Assembly: GCF_008638305.1 (NCBI RefSeq)
Contig: NZ_VTPZ01000011.1
Location: forward strand, 62,001 to 126,000
Length of the DNA stretch: 64,000 nucleotides
From: Pseudomonas profundi
Lineage (GTDB): Bacteria; Pseudomonadota; Gammaproteobacteria; Pseudomonadales; Pseudomonadaceae
Reading direction: 5' to 3'
Shown here: positions 47,050 through 56,418 of the stretch, piece by piece
Layout of the letters: each line of letters opens with the position of its first letter
Position numbering within the stretch: position 1 is the first letter of the stretch
The notes under the pieces: model-generated
Database searches by the model: none
What the model was told of the DNA's origin: nothing
Seen by the model: only the letters and a program-made list of their open reading frames with translations
Translations under genes and position numbers: made by a program

Positions 47050-48321
47050 TTAACAGTGCTTATGGTCAGTACGAAGCACATCGGGTGGAGTCAGATAATC
47101 GCTGCTGCTGCCCCGACGCTCCTGACCTGCGTCGATCTCCATACGGGCGATGCTACGCAGGTGAACTTCGTCAGGCCCGTCAGCAATGCGTAACGCCCGG
47201 GAGCTGATCCAGAGGTCGGCCAGGGGCGTATCCGGTGTCAGCCCCATGGCGCCGAACACCTGCATTGCCCGGTCGATCACATTGCCGAGCATGGCGGGAA
47301 CCACGGCCTTGATCATGGCGATTTCCCGGCGTGCCTCGCGCGCGCCGCTCTGATCGATCATCCAGGCGGTTTTCAGAACCAGCAGGCGAGCCTGTTCAAT
47401 TTCCATGCGCGAGCGTGCGATCCAGTCGGAAATACTGCCGTGCTGATGCAGATAGCGACCGAAGGTACGACGTTCCTGCGCTCGATCGACCATCAGTTCG
47501 AGCGCCAGCTCAGCCATGCCGATGGCGCGCATGCAATGGTGCACCCTGCCCGGCCCCAGCCGCGCCTGAGCCATCATGAAACCGTCGCCTTCTTGACCCA
47601 GCAAATTGCTTGCCGGCACGCGCACGTTACGGAATACCAGTTCGCTGTGGCCCTCCGGGGAGACGTGGTGCATGACCGGGATGTTGCGCACCAGCTCCAC
47701 ACCGGGCGTATCGAAAGGCACGATAAGCATGCTCTGCTGCTTGCGCGCCTCGCCATCCGGGTCGGTCTTGCCCATCACGATCAGGAACTTGCAGTCAGGG
47801 TGCGATGCATTGGTAATGAACCACTTCCGACCGTTGACGATATAGTCGTCGCCGTCCCGGCGGATCAACGTCTGGATATTGCTGGCGTCAGAAGACGCAA
47901 CATCCGGCTCGGTCATGGCAAATGCTGAGCGGATTTCACCCTGGAGCAGCGGCTGCAGCCAACGCTCCCGCTGCTCCGGGGTCGCGAACATATGCAGCAA
48001 TTCCATGTTGCCGGTATCCGGCGCGTTGCAATTGAACACCTCCGAAGCCCAGCTGACCCGCCCCATGATTTCCGCCAGCGGCGCATATTCAAGGTTGGTC
48101 AGGCGCGTGCCTGGCTCGTCGTCACGCAGGGATGGCAGAAACAGGTTCCACAACCCCTCCTCCCGGGCCAGCGCCTTGAGATCCGCCATGAAAGAGACGA
48201 GGAACTGGCCCGCCGCGACTTCGCGCTGCCATTGGCCGAGCCGTGGCACGATATGCTGGTCCAGAAACTCACGCACCTTGAGACGCAGCGCCTGGGTGGC
48301 GGGACTGTATGCAAAATCCAT
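47050..48321 (-). CDS. Acyl-CoA dehydrogenase family protein
   Basis: A 423-residue FAD enzyme: N-terminal helical domain, the FAD-binding AFAMTEPDVASSDASN and WFITNASHPDC segments, and the C-terminal domain with QVFGAMGLTPDTPLADLW and the catalytic-region RIADGPDEVH. Resembles the long acyl-CoA dehydrogenase subgroup (ACAD10/11-like) whose substrate varies. It is unrelated in function to the flanking anaerobic genes and is probably an independent transcript. Confidence 0.9.
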   Translation of the reverse strand: MDFAYSPATQALRLKVREFLDQHIVPRLGQWQREVAAGQFLVSFMADLKALAREEGLWNLFLPSLRDDEPGTRLTNLEYAPLAEIMGRVSWASEVFNCNAPDTGNMELLHMFATPEQRERWLQPLLQGEIRSAFAMTEPDVASSDASNIQTLIRRDGDDYIVNGRKWFITNASHPDCKFLIVMGKTDPDGEARKQQSMLIVPFDTPGVELVRNIPVMHHVSPEGHSELVFRNVRVPASNLLGQEGDGFMMAQARLGPGRVHHCMRAIGMAELALELMVDRAQERRTFGRYLHQHGSISDWIARSRMEIEQARLLVLKTAWMIDQSGAREARREIAMIKAVVPAMLGNVIDRAMQVFGAMGLTPDTPLADLWISSRALRIADGPDEVHLRSIARMEIDAGQERRGSSSDYLTPPDVLRTDHKHC

Positions 48322-48354
48322 AATTGCTCCTTTTTAATGGCATGCAGCGCTGGG

Positions 48355-48795
48355 TTACAGCGTCATGAAGGGTTCAGCCTGCTGGCTGGTGAATTGGTGG
48401 ATCTCGAAGGGCGAACGCTGCGGACCTGGCATGCCGGGACTGCCCTGCGGCATACCGGGCAAGGTAATGCCGTGGATGGCCGGTTGTTGTCTGAACAGCT
48501 CGGCGATAGCGTCGTAGGGCACATGCCCTTCAACATGATAGTTCCCGATGCTCATTGTGTGGCACGAGCCGAGACCGTATGGCAGCCGCGCCTGCTGTTT
48601 GATCTGGCCCATGTTGGCGTCGTCAATGATGGTTACCTGTATTCCGTGGCGTTCGAGGTGACGGGCATATTCGTCACAACAGGTGCAATCGGGGTTCTTG
48701 TAAAGCGTCGCCTCAGCCGGCACTGCTGCCTGGGCGGGAACCGTCGCGCCGAGTAGCAGGGTCGCGACAAGTGTTGAAGTGAAATTTCGCAACAT
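48355..48795 (-). CDS. DUF411 periplasmic metal-binding protein
   Basis: A 146-residue exported protein with a signal peptide (about residues 1-23, ending VPAQA-A) and a DUF411 domain. This has the CxCC motif in NPDCTCCDEYARHL (about residues 35-48), GLGSCHTM and a YHVEGHVP segment. DUF411/CopG-like proteins are linked to copper resistance or trafficking. The position next to nirK and the FNR-like box suggest copper supply for NirK. Start at 48793-48795; a longer frame adds 11 residues ahead of the signal peptide. Confidence 0.87.
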   Translation of the reverse strand: MLRNFTSTLVATLLLGATVPAQAAVPAEATLYKNPDCTCCDEYARHLERHGIQVTIIDDANMGQIKQQARLPYGLGSCHTMSIGNYHVEGHVPYDAIAELFRQQPAIHGITLPGMPQGSPGMPGPQRSPFEIHQFTSQQAEPFMTL

Positions 48796-48854
48796 GGGAA
48801 GCCCCGGGTTAAATGAGTTCAGGGTCATTCAATCACCGCTCGTATGCGGCATCC

Positions 48855-48868
48855 TTGATCTGGCTCAA
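48855..48868 (-). promoter_or_regulatory. Near-match ANR/DNR box for the DUF411 gene
   Basis: TTGAT-CTGG-CTCAA, one mismatch from the consensus. A class II start would be near 48820, about 25 bp before the ATG. Confidence 0.55.
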
Positions 48869-48938
48869 GGACTGAGGGTTCTGGACTGCTGACAGCTCGG
48901 TGGGCGGTCCCGAGGAAGGTCGAACCCAAAAACGAAAA

Positions 48939-48965
48939 CGCCCCGGAACACTGGGTTCCGGGGCG
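48939..48965 (-). terminator. Terminator of nirK
   Basis: An 11-bp perfect stem (CGCCCCGGAAC / GTTCCGGGGCG) with a 5-nt loop, followed on the minus strand by a T-rich tract (complement of 48928-48938). 20 bp beyond the nirK stop. Confidence 0.88.
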
Positions 48966-48984
48966 CGTTTGTTGCGGTAGATGG

Positions 48985-50373
48985 TTAGTGACCGCTGGAG
49001 TGGTCTACTGCCTCCTCGGTTTCGAAAATCTCCGCGTCAGCTTCACCGTTGACAGTCAGGATACCGACCAGGCCTTTTTCTGCGCGGGACAGAGCATGGT
49101 CGACCAGAATGTACTTGCCTGGGTATTCAGTATCGAACTCAACCATGGTGGCGCCGCCCGGTGGAACCAGAGTGGTTTGCACGTCAGTCAGCGGTGGGCT
49201 GGTCAATGAGGCCTGATCGTATACACGGTCGAAGATCTCACCAATTACGTGGAAGCTGGACACCAGGTTGGGACCGCCAACACCGAAAAAGATCCGTACA
49301 GTCTCGCCGACATCAGACTCCATGTTGTGGGTTGCAGACAGCGCATCCATGGAACCGTTGAACATCATGTGCTCGGGACGCTCGTCGAGCAGCTTGTCCA
49401 GAGAGAACTCCTGCAGGCCGGAAGAACCGTGACGCTGTGCGGTGTAAAGCTCGCCCTGCATCACATAGTACTCACGATCAACCGGGTCCAGACCACCTTC
49501 AGGCTCGACCAGAATCATGCCGTACATACCGTTGGTGATGTGCTGAGCAACCATCGGGGTAGCGCAGTGGTAGACGTACAGACCGGGAGCCATAGCCTTG
49601 AACGAGAAGCTCTTGGTATGGCCAGGCGCAGCCTGAGTAACCGCAGCACCACCGCCAGGACCAGTCACGGCATGCAGGTCGATCGAGTGGATGTGGGCGC
49701 TATCGATGGAGTTTTTCATGTTGATGTTGACGGTATCGCCTACCCGTACACGCATCATCGGACCAGGAACAGTGTTGTTGAAAGTCCAGAACTTGTAGCT
49801 GGCACCATCGCTCAGGCGACCTTCGACCTCAGTGGTCTCCAGTTCGAAAGTAACTTCTTTCGCTTCGCGATTGCCGACCGGCTCACCGACTTCGCTTGGG
49901 TTCTTTGACAGATCGGGGAAGTTGCTCGCGGTGGTTTCCTGCGGATCACCCACGATCAGCTTGCCAAACATCCCCGCAGCCTTGTGTCCAGGCAAGGTAC
50001 AGAGGTATTCAAAGGTACCGCTCTTGCTGGCACGGAAAACCACCGCAGTCGCCGAACCCTTGCCACCGATCTGGTCGGATTTCACGCTGAAATCGGGTAT
50101 CGCGAAATCATGGATAGCGCCATCGCCATTCACGACGTTTACCTGCACCACTGCACCCTCGGGTACGCGCATCTCCGGATTGATCTGGCCCTTGGTTGGG
50201 CCAGCTTCGCTGATATATACCAGCTTGCCATCGGCTATATCGGTTCGAAAGGTGAAGACGACATCCGGCACATACTTGACGTCCGCAGTATCGCCGGGGT
50301 GGTCAGCGAATGCAGGCGCGCCAAACCCGACGAGCCCGCAGAAGGTAAAAAGATAGAGAAGGAAGGTTCTCAT
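48985..50373 (-). CDS. nirK: Copper nitrite reductase with extra N-terminal cupredoxin domain
   Basis: A 462-residue exported enzyme reducing nitrite to NO. After the signal peptide (ending APAFA-D), residues about 28-135 form an extra type 1 copper cupredoxin domain (H in IHDF; CTLPGHKAAGM). The standard two-domain NirK core then has the ligand sets HIHSIDLHAVTG (including the catalytic Asp), YVYHCATPMVAQHITNGM and SSFHVIGEIFD. Most NirK are about 340-380 residues; the extra cupredoxin recalls the Hyphomicrobium denitrificans type. The C-terminus is acidic and ends DHSSGH. Confidence 0.96.
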   Translation of the reverse strand: MRTFLLYLFTFCGLVGFGAPAFADHPGDTADVKYVPDVVFTFRTDIADGKLVYISEAGPTKGQINPEMRVPEGAVVQVNVVNGDGAIHDFAIPDFSVKSDQIGGKGSATAVVFRASKSGTFEYLCTLPGHKAAGMFGKLIVGDPQETTASNFPDLSKNPSEVGEPVGNREAKEVTFELETTEVEGRLSDGASYKFWTFNNTVPGPMMRVRVGDTVNINMKNSIDSAHIHSIDLHAVTGPGGGAAVTQAAPGHTKSFSFKAMAPGLYVYHCATPMVAQHITNGMYGMILVEPEGGLDPVDREYYVMQGELYTAQRHGSSGLQEFSLDKLLDERPEHMMFNGSMDALSATHNMESDVGETVRIFFGVGGPNLVSSFHVIGEIFDRVYDQASLTSPPLTDVQTTLVPPGGATMVEFDTEYPGKYILVDHALSRAEKGLVGILTVNGEADAEIFETEEAVDHSSGH

Positions 50374-50715
50374 AGTTTCGATCCCAGATCAGGTGAGACC
50401 CTGCCACTGCAGAGTCGGAACGTGCCCGGTCGAGAGCGAATCATTCAGCCTGAATTCCAGACCCATCACCCTCTTCCGAACTTCAGGTTCAGGCTACAAG
50501 CAGGAAGTTAGCTCACCCTTGATGGATATCAAATCATTGTGCAAGTAGTTGGCTCGAGGCCGCGGTCGTTTGTCGCATGCGGCAAAACCTGCAGGGTAGA
50601 GCTGTCGCGGTGTTACGGACGACAATGAGACACCGACAGCACTGGGCAGAAAAAGTGGTAAACCGAAGAGGTGAAGAGCCAGCGGATAAGACGGAATAGG
50701 AGGCTGCTACTGGAA
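50374..50715. other. nirK upstream region
   Basis: 342 bp between nirK and tRNA-Leu. It contains the DNR box at 50519-50532 and the nirK leader; I see no further gene. A class II start predicted from the box would give a leader of about 110 nt before nirK. Confidence 0.7.
50519..50532 (-). promoter_or_regulatory. DNR/ANR box of nirK
   Basis: Exact TTGAT-GGAT-ATCAA, centred 152 bp before the nirK start codon on the minus strand. Confidence 0.87.
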
Positions 50716-50802
50716 TGGTGCCCGGAGCCGGAATCGAACCGGCACGGAGTTGCCTCCGAGGGATTTTAAGTCCCTTGCGTCTACCAGTTTCGCCATCCGG
50801 GC
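50716..50802 (-). tRNA. tRNA-Leu (TAA)
   Basis: 87 nt including an encoded CCA. The acceptor stem GCCCGGA pairs with TCCGGGC; the D-stem, anticodon loop ACTTAAAAT (anticodon TAA), the long class II variable arm and the TTCGATT loop are all present. Third of three tandem tRNA genes. Confidence 0.95.
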
Positions 50803-50835
50803 TAGCAGGTACTAAGTCCAGCAGGTACTAAATAA

Positions 50836-50909
50836 TGGAGGCCGAGGTCGGAATCGAACCGGCGTTGACGGATTTGCAATCCGCTGCATGACCACTCTGC
50901 CACCCGGCC
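50836..50909 (-). tRNA. tRNA-Cys (GCA)
   Basis: 74 nt including CCA. Acceptor GGCCGGG pairs with CTCGGCC (one G-U). Anticodon GCA in the loop TTGCAAA, followed by a short variable arm. Confidence 0.95.
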
Positions 50910-50952
50910 TCTGAGGGTGTGCTGCATTGGCGAAACCAACACAACATAAAAC

Positions 50953-51028
<76 letters not shown>

Positions 51029-51090
51029 TTTGGAACGGCGCTCATTCTATCTTTCTGCGCCGGCCTGTCAAGTCATTGATTCAGAAAATA

Positions 51091-51660
51091 TTATCTGTCG
51101 TTCTTTTGATCACTATCCATGCTCATATACGGCCATGCAGCACGCAGATACACGTACATCGACCACAGCGTCAGCACTGCAGAGATCATCAGCAACACAT
51201 AGCCGAGGATCACCCAGTTGGTGATGACCGGCGGATTGGCCAGCAGCACCACCAGTGCAACCATCTGGGCGGCCGTCTTGTATTTCCCCAGTTGAGAGAC
51301 AGCAACTTGCGCCCGTGCGCCCAGTTCGGCCATCCACTCACGAAGCGCTGAAATGACAATTTCGCGCCCGATAATCACCATGGCCGGGGCAGTCACCCAG
51401 AAGTTGGCGTGGCTTTGCACCAGCAGTACCAGCGCCACCGCTACCATCAGCTTGTCTGCGACGGGATCCAGAAAAGCGCCGAATGGCGTGCTCTGCTCGA
51501 GTTTGCGTGCCAGATAGCCGTCCAGCCAATCGGTGATGCTGGCCAGAGTGAACACCACGGAAGCCGCCAGATAGCTCCAGGGGTAAGGTAGGTAATACAA
51601 CAGGATGAAAATCGGGATCAGCCCGACCCGCATCAGGGTTAAAACGTTGGGAATGTTCAT
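51091..51660 (-). CDS. pgsA: CDP-diacylglycerol-glycerol-3-phosphate 3-phosphatidyltransferase
   Basis: A 189-residue membrane enzyme making phosphatidylglycerol phosphate. The CDP-alcohol phosphotransferase motif DGYLAR-x8-G-x3-D-x3-D is present (ITDWLDGYLARKLE...AFLDPVADK). Five hydrophobic segments. 31 bp after uvrC. Confidence 0.96.
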   Translation of the reverse strand: MNIPNVLTLMRVGLIPIFILLYYLPYPWSYLAASVVFTLASITDWLDGYLARKLEQSTPFGAFLDPVADKLMVAVALVLLVQSHANFWVTAPAMVIIGREIVISALREWMAELGARAQVAVSQLGKYKTAAQMVALVVLLANPPVITNWVILGYVLLMISAVLTLWSMYVYLRAAWPYMSMDSDQKNDR

Positions 51661-51691
51661 GAAGTCTCGGTAACTGGGTTATGCAAGCATT

Positions 51692-53527
51692 CTAATCACT
51701 ATGTAGCGCGGCATAAATCTGTTCCGCCAACTTTTTACTGATACCGGGCGCCTTGCCGATTTCGATAGCGCTGGCGCGCTTCAGTTCCTGCAGACCACCG
51801 AAGTGTCTGAGCAGGTCACGGCGGCGCTTGGGCCCGACACCCTCGATGCCCTCCAGCGTAGAGGTGTTGCGTGCCTTGCTGCGCCGTTGACGGTGCCCGG
51901 TAATCGCGAACCGGTGTGCCTCGTCGCGGATCTGCTGGATCAGGTGCAGCGCCGGCGAATGGCCAGGCAACACCAGCTCATTATGCGGATCGTTGAGATA
52001 CAAGGTTTCCATGCCCGCCTTGCGGGTCACACCCTTGGCCACGCCGAGCAAAGTCAGATCATGCACCATCAGCTCGCCGAGGACCTCAAGGGCCATGCTC
52101 ATCTGCCCTTTCCCGCCGTCGACCAGCAGGATGTCCGGCATTTTTCCTTCGCCGTCCTTCAGCCTGTTGAACCGTCGGCTGAGTGCCTGGCGCATGGCGG
52201 CGTAGTCGTCGCCGGCAGTGACGCCTTCGATATTGAAGCGCCGGTAATCGCTCTTGATCGGGCCTTCTGGCCCGAACACCACGCAGGACGCGACAGTCGC
52301 CTCCCCGCTGGAGTGGCTGATGTCGTAACACTCCAGGCGCGTCGGCATTTCATCAAGCTTGAGCGCCTCCTGCAGTGCCTCGAAGCGTGCCTGCATGTTC
52401 TGCTTGTTCGATAGCATGCCGGCCAGCGCTGCGTCGGCATTGGTGACGGCCATGTTCTGCCAGCGACTGCGCGTCCCCCGCACACGGTGACTGATCGCAA
52501 CGCCGAAACCCCGCGCAACAGTCAACGCCTCAGCAATGACCGGCAAATCGTCATGGGTCGCATTGACGATGATCTCGCGGGGCAGCTCCCGCTCCGCATC
52601 GCCCAGGTAGTACTGCGGCAGGAAGGCGGCAAGCACTTCTCCTGGCGTTTGCTCGATAGGCACACGCGGGAAATGATTCTTGCTGCCCAGCACCCTGCCC
52701 TGGCGCACCATGATGACGTGTACACAGGCGCCGCCGGGTGAGACCGAGGCGGCAACCACGTCGACATTGCCATGTTCGGTATCAACGTTCTGCTGATCCT
52801 GGACCCGGCGCAACAAGGCAATCTGGTCACGCAGTTCAGCGGCGCGTTCGAAATCCAGGTTCTCCGCAGCGGCGTCCATCGAGCGGTGCAGCTCATCGGC
52901 GAGTGCATTGCTCCGCCCCTCCAGGAACATCACTGAATGGCGGACATCCTGATCATATTCGAGTTTGTCGACCAGCCCCACGCACGGGCCCTTGCAGCGT
53001 TTGATCTGATACTGCAGACAGGGCCGGGTGCGGTTGCGGTAATAGCTGTCGTCACACTGGCGGACCTTGAAGGCCTTCTGCAGCAGGCCGAGGCTTTCGC
53101 GAATCGCACCGGCGCTGGGATAGGGACCGAAATAGCGGCCCCTGGCTTTTTTGGTGCCCCGGTGCAGGCCGAGCCGGGGGAAGTCATCCTCGCTGGACAG
53201 AAATACGTAGGGATAGGATTTATCGTCCCGCAACAGGATGTTGTACGGCGGCCGCGAAGCCTTGATCAGACTCTGCTCGAGCAGTAGCGCCTCGGTCTCG
53301 TTCGCCGTGATGGTGGTGTCGACCTGACGGATCCGCGCAACCAGTGCCTCGGTCTTGGGACTCAGGCCGGTCTTGCGAAAGTAGCTCGACAGACGCTTCT
53401 TGAGATTCTTTGCCTTGCCGACATAGAGCAGCGTGCCCTGCTCGTCGAGCATGCGGTAAACGCCGGGTTTGTTGCTTGCGGTAGCCAGAAAGGCCTGCGC
53501 ATCGAAGTCCGTGTGAATCATGCTCAA
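51692..53527 (-). CDS. uvrC: UvrC excinuclease subunit
   Basis: A 611-residue nucleotide excision repair nuclease: GIY-YIG domain ([26 protein letters not shown], residues 18-45), Cys-rich patch ([13 protein letters not shown]), UVR domain (about 200-235), the RNase H-like endonuclease domain with [13 protein letters not shown], and C-terminal helix-hairpin-helix motifs ([20 protein letters not shown]). Overlaps gacA by 4 bp, the conserved Pseudomonas arrangement. Confidence 0.98.
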   Translation of the reverse strand: MSMIHTDFDAQAFLATASNKPGVYRMLDEQGTLLYVGKAKNLKKRLSSYFRKTGLSPKTEALVARIRQVDTTITANETEALLLEQSLIKASRPPYNILLRDDKSYPYVFLSSEDDFPRLGLHRGTKKARGRYFGPYPSAGAIRESLGLLQKAFKVRQCDDSYYRNRTRPCLQYQIKRCKGPCVGLVDKLEYDQDVRHSVMFLEGRSNALADELHRSMDAAAENLDFERAAELRDQIALLRRVQDQQNVDTEHGNVDVVAASVSPGGACVHVIMVRQGRVLGSKNHFPRVPIEQTPGEVLAAFLPQYYLGDAERELPREIIVNATHDDLPVIAEALTVARGFGVAISHRVRGTRSRWQNMAVTNADAALAGMLSNKQNMQARFEALQEALKLDEMPTRLECYDISHSSGEATVASCVVFGPEGPIKSDYRRFNIEGVTAGDDYAAMRQALSRRFNRLKDGEGKMPDILLVDGGKGQMSMALEVLGELMVHDLTLLGVAKGVTRKAGMETLYLNDPHNELVLPGHSPALHLIQQIRDEAHRFAITGHRQRRSKARNTSTLEGIEGVGPKRRRDLLRHFGGLQELKRASAIEIGKAPGISKKLAEQIYAALHSD

Positions 53528-54168
53528 TAGCGTACGGTTTCGATCATGCCGTGGCGTACAGCAAGCAGCGCCAGCTCGACGTCGCTGTGAATGCCCAGCT
53601 TCTCGAAAATGCGGTAACGGTAGGTATTGACGGTCTTGGGGCTCAGACAGAGTTTGTCGGAGATGCTCTGCACCTTCTCGCAGTTAACGATCATCAGCGC
53701 GATCTGCATTTCCCTTTCCGACAGGCTGTCGAACGGACAGTCGCTGGATGGATCGTAGAGCTTGCTGATCAGCAGTTGGGCGATATCAGGACTCATATAA
53801 CGCTGGCCCGCGTGCACCTTGCGGATCGCCGTGACCATCTCATCCAGCGCCGCGCCCTTGGTCACATAACCGGTAGCACCGGCCTGCATCAATCGCGTCG
53901 GAAAGGGCTCTTCATCGCACACGGTAACCGCGACGATCTTGAGGTCCTTGTTCTGCACGATGAGTTTGCGGGTAGCTTCCAGGCCGCCGATGCCAGGCAT
54001 GCGTACGTCCATCAGTACGACGTCCGGCTTCAGCGCACGGGCCTGCTCGATGGCGGATTCGCCACTATCGGCCTCGCCCACGACGGTGAGGCCCGGCACA
54101 TCGCTAAGCATGCGACTGATGCCCATGCGTACCAGATCATGGTCATCAACCACGAGTACCTTGATCAA
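53524..54168 (-). CDS. gacA: GacA/UvrY response regulator
   Basis: A 214-residue regulator with a receiver domain (VVDDHDLVR, phospho-Asp in [11 protein letters not shown] at about residue 54, Lys in GYVTKG) and a LuxR-type helix-turn-helix ([35 protein letters not shown]). It controls small RNAs of the Rsm/Csr system. Directly upstream of uvrC, as in other pseudomonads. Confidence 0.96.
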   Translation of the reverse strand: MIKVLVVDDHDLVRMGISRMLSDVPGLTVVGEADSGESAIEQARALKPDVVLMDVRMPGIGGLEATRKLIVQNKDLKIVAVTVCDEEPFPTRLMQAGATGYVTKGAALDEMVTAIRKVHAGQRYMSPDIAQLLISKLYDPSSDCPFDSLSEREMQIALMIVNCEKVQSISDKLCLSPKTVNTYRYRIFEKLGIHSDVELALLAVRHGMIETVRY

Positions 54169-54356
54169 ATCCCACCCTCTTGCCAGGAAATCCGGTCGAC
54201 GTATTCTTCCCCCGGGTCTCCGGTAGACCGAGGGGCAGAGCGAGCAGCGCCCGCTCCGTTATTCACTGGCAGCCACAATAACAAACTGGACCGGTAAGGG
54301 AAATGAAGCGTCGATAGCCGGATTCGTTCTCCTGCCAGGGGTCAGGATTGGCGGAT

Positions 54357-56264
54357 CTAGCCCGTCGCAGCGAGTTTGCCGCCGGTCAGTTTGGTAGCCA
54401 GTTCGTCCAGACAGCCCGGATCATCAATGGTCGATGGGATGCTGTACGCCTCGCCATTGGCCATTTGCCGCATAAGCCGGCGCAGAATCTTGCCGGAGCG
54501 GGTCTTGGGCAGGCGGGGCACGATCAGCGCGCCCTGAAAACATGCCAGCGCGCCAATATCCAGGCGGATCAAGGTACGCAACTCGGCGCTGAGCTCGTGC
54601 TCGGATATGTCTACGCCGTTCTTGAGTACCACCAACCCCAGCGGCAGCTCGCCCTTGATCTCGTCAGCCACACCGATAACCGCGCACTCTGCTACCGCTG
54701 AATGGGAACCGACCACTTCTTCCATTTCGCCGCTGGACAGCCTGTGGCCTGCGACGTTAATGATGTCGTCCGTACGGCCCATGACGAAGACGTAGCCGTC
54801 GCGGTCGATATACCCGGCGTCACCGGATTGGTAGTAGCCGGGGAATTTCTCGAGGTAACCGGCGCGGTAGCGCTCGGGATTGCCCCATATGCCTGTGAGA
54901 CAACCCGGCGGCAATGGCAGCCTGAGGCAGATATTGCCCTGCACGCCAGCTTCAAGCGCCTGGCCGTCGTCATCCAGAATCTCCAGCTGATAGCCCGGCA
55001 TCGGCCAGGTGGCCGAACCGGGTTTGGCCTGCTGAATTTCATAACCCGCTGGATTCGCCGCGATGGCCCAACCGGTTTCGGTTTGCCACCAGTGGTCGAT
55101 TACCGGAATGCCGAAGTGCGCATGCAGCCAGTCCCAGGTCGGCGGATCAAGCCTTTCCCCGGCCAGGAACAAGCGCTCCAGACGGCTCAGATCGTAATGT
55201 CGCGCCAGCTCCGCATCGGGATCTTCCTTGCGGATCGCCCGGAATGCTGTCGGCGCAGCGAAGAGTGTTTTGACGCCGTATTCCGCGCAGATCCGCCAGA
55301 AGGGACCCGCGTCCGGAGTACGTACCGGTTTGCCTTCGTACAGCACCGTGGTGCAGCCTGCCAGCAGGGGACCGTAAACGATGTAGGAATGCCCAACAAC
55401 CCAGCCCACATCCGACGCAGCCCAGAACACGTCGCCTGCCTGCGCGCCGTAAACCGCCTGCATACTGTAGCGCAGCGCCACGGCATGCCCGCCGTGATCA
55501 CGCACCACACCCTTGGGCTTACCGGTCGTGCCGGAGGTATACAGCACGTACAGCGGATCGGTTGCATCCACTGGCACGGCTTCGGCCGGGTGCGCACAAT
55601 CCATGGCCTGCTTCCAGTCGATATCACGGCCGGGGTGCAGCGCTGAGGGGCATTGAGGACGCTGAAACACGACGCAATGGCGAACCGGGTGTGCGGCCTC
55701 ACTGATTGCGGCGTCTACCAGTGGCTTGTAATTGATCAGCCTGTCGGTCTCGATGCCGCAGGATGTGGTCAACAGAATATCTGCCTTGGCGTCATCGATC
55801 CGGACCGCAAGCTCATGCGGAGCAAAACCGCCGAATACTACACAGTGGACCGCACCCAGGCGCGCGCAGCCCAGCATGGCGATGACGGCTTCAGGGATCA
55901 TTGGCATATAGATCACCACGCGATCGCCTTTGCCTACACCCAAATCTCTGAGCATGCCGGCGCAACGTGCCACCTTGGCGGTCAGGCCGTCATAGGTGAT
56001 CTGTTGTTTGCAGCCGGTTACCGGTGAATCGTAGATAATCGCCGTCTGGCTGCCCCGCCCTGCCTGAACGTGTGCGTCCAGCGCCAACCAGGACGTGTTG
56101 AGCTTGCCGTCGGCGAACCATTGGTGATGACCTTCTTCATTCTGGCTGATGACTTTCGTTGGCGGCGTATGCCACGCCAGTCGGGTGGCCTGTTCCGCCC
56201 AGAAGGTTTCCGGCTGATCGATTGATTGGCGATAGTCGTGCTGATAGCTGTGAGTTTGAGTCAT
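54357..56264 (-). CDS. prpE: Propionyl/acetyl-CoA synthetase
   Basis: A 635-residue AMP-forming acyl-CoA synthetase that activates propionate or acetate. Adenylate-forming motifs: YTSGTTGKPKGVV, HWWQTETGW, the hinge region MGRTDDIINVAGHRLSSGEMEEV and the C-terminal catalytic Lys in PKTRSGKILRR. Overall similarity favours PrpE over Acs, but acetate use cannot be excluded, especially beside an ActP-like symporter. Divergent from the DUF294 gene. Confidence 0.88.
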   Translation of the reverse strand: MTQTHSYQHDYRQSIDQPETFWAEQATRLAWHTPPTKVISQNEEGHHQWFADGKLNTSWLALDAHVQAGRGSQTAIIYDSPVTGCKQQITYDGLTAKVARCAGMLRDLGVGKGDRVVIYMPMIPEAVIAMLGCARLGAVHCVVFGGFAPHELAVRIDDAKADILLTTSCGIETDRLINYKPLVDAAISEAAHPVRHCVVFQRPQCPSALHPGRDIDWKQAMDCAHPAEAVPVDATDPLYVLYTSGTTGKPKGVVRDHGGHAVALRYSMQAVYGAQAGDVFWAASDVGWVVGHSYIVYGPLLAGCTTVLYEGKPVRTPDAGPFWRICAEYGVKTLFAAPTAFRAIRKEDPDAELARHYDLSRLERLFLAGERLDPPTWDWLHAHFGIPVIDHWWQTETGWAIAANPAGYEIQQAKPGSATWPMPGYQLEILDDDGQALEAGVQGNICLRLPLPPGCLTGIWGNPERYRAGYLEKFPGYYQSGDAGYIDRDGYVFVMGRTDDIINVAGHRLSSGEMEEVVGSHSAVAECAVIGVADEIKGELPLGLVVLKNGVDISEHELSAELRTLIRLDIGALACFQGALIVPRLPKTRSGKILRRLMRQMANGEAYSIPSTIDDPGCLDELATKLTGGKLAATG

Positions 56265-56319
56265 GGAGGCGTCCTCTTTCTTATGGCCCCAAGACTAGAC
56301 CTCAGGCTTCGAAAGGGAA

Positions 56320-56367
56320 CTAGACTTACGTCGGTGCCTACTTAGGTAGACCTAGACTTAGGTCGGA
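56320..56367. promoter_or_regulatory. Repeats and palindrome in the prpE / DUF294 intergenic region
   Basis: Direct repeats CTAGACTTACGTCGG and CTAGACTTAGGTCGG flank CTACTTAGGTAG, and a perfect palindrome GACCTA-GACT-TAGGTC lies at 56349-56364. The arrangement looks like tandem operator sites for a dimeric regulator, for example a LuxR-type response regulator. Which gene is controlled is not shown. Confidence 0.55.
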
Positions 56368-56418
56368 TGGGAGCCCGTTGGCCCCCGCGGCAGACTCGCA
56401 ATACAACAATGACAGGCC

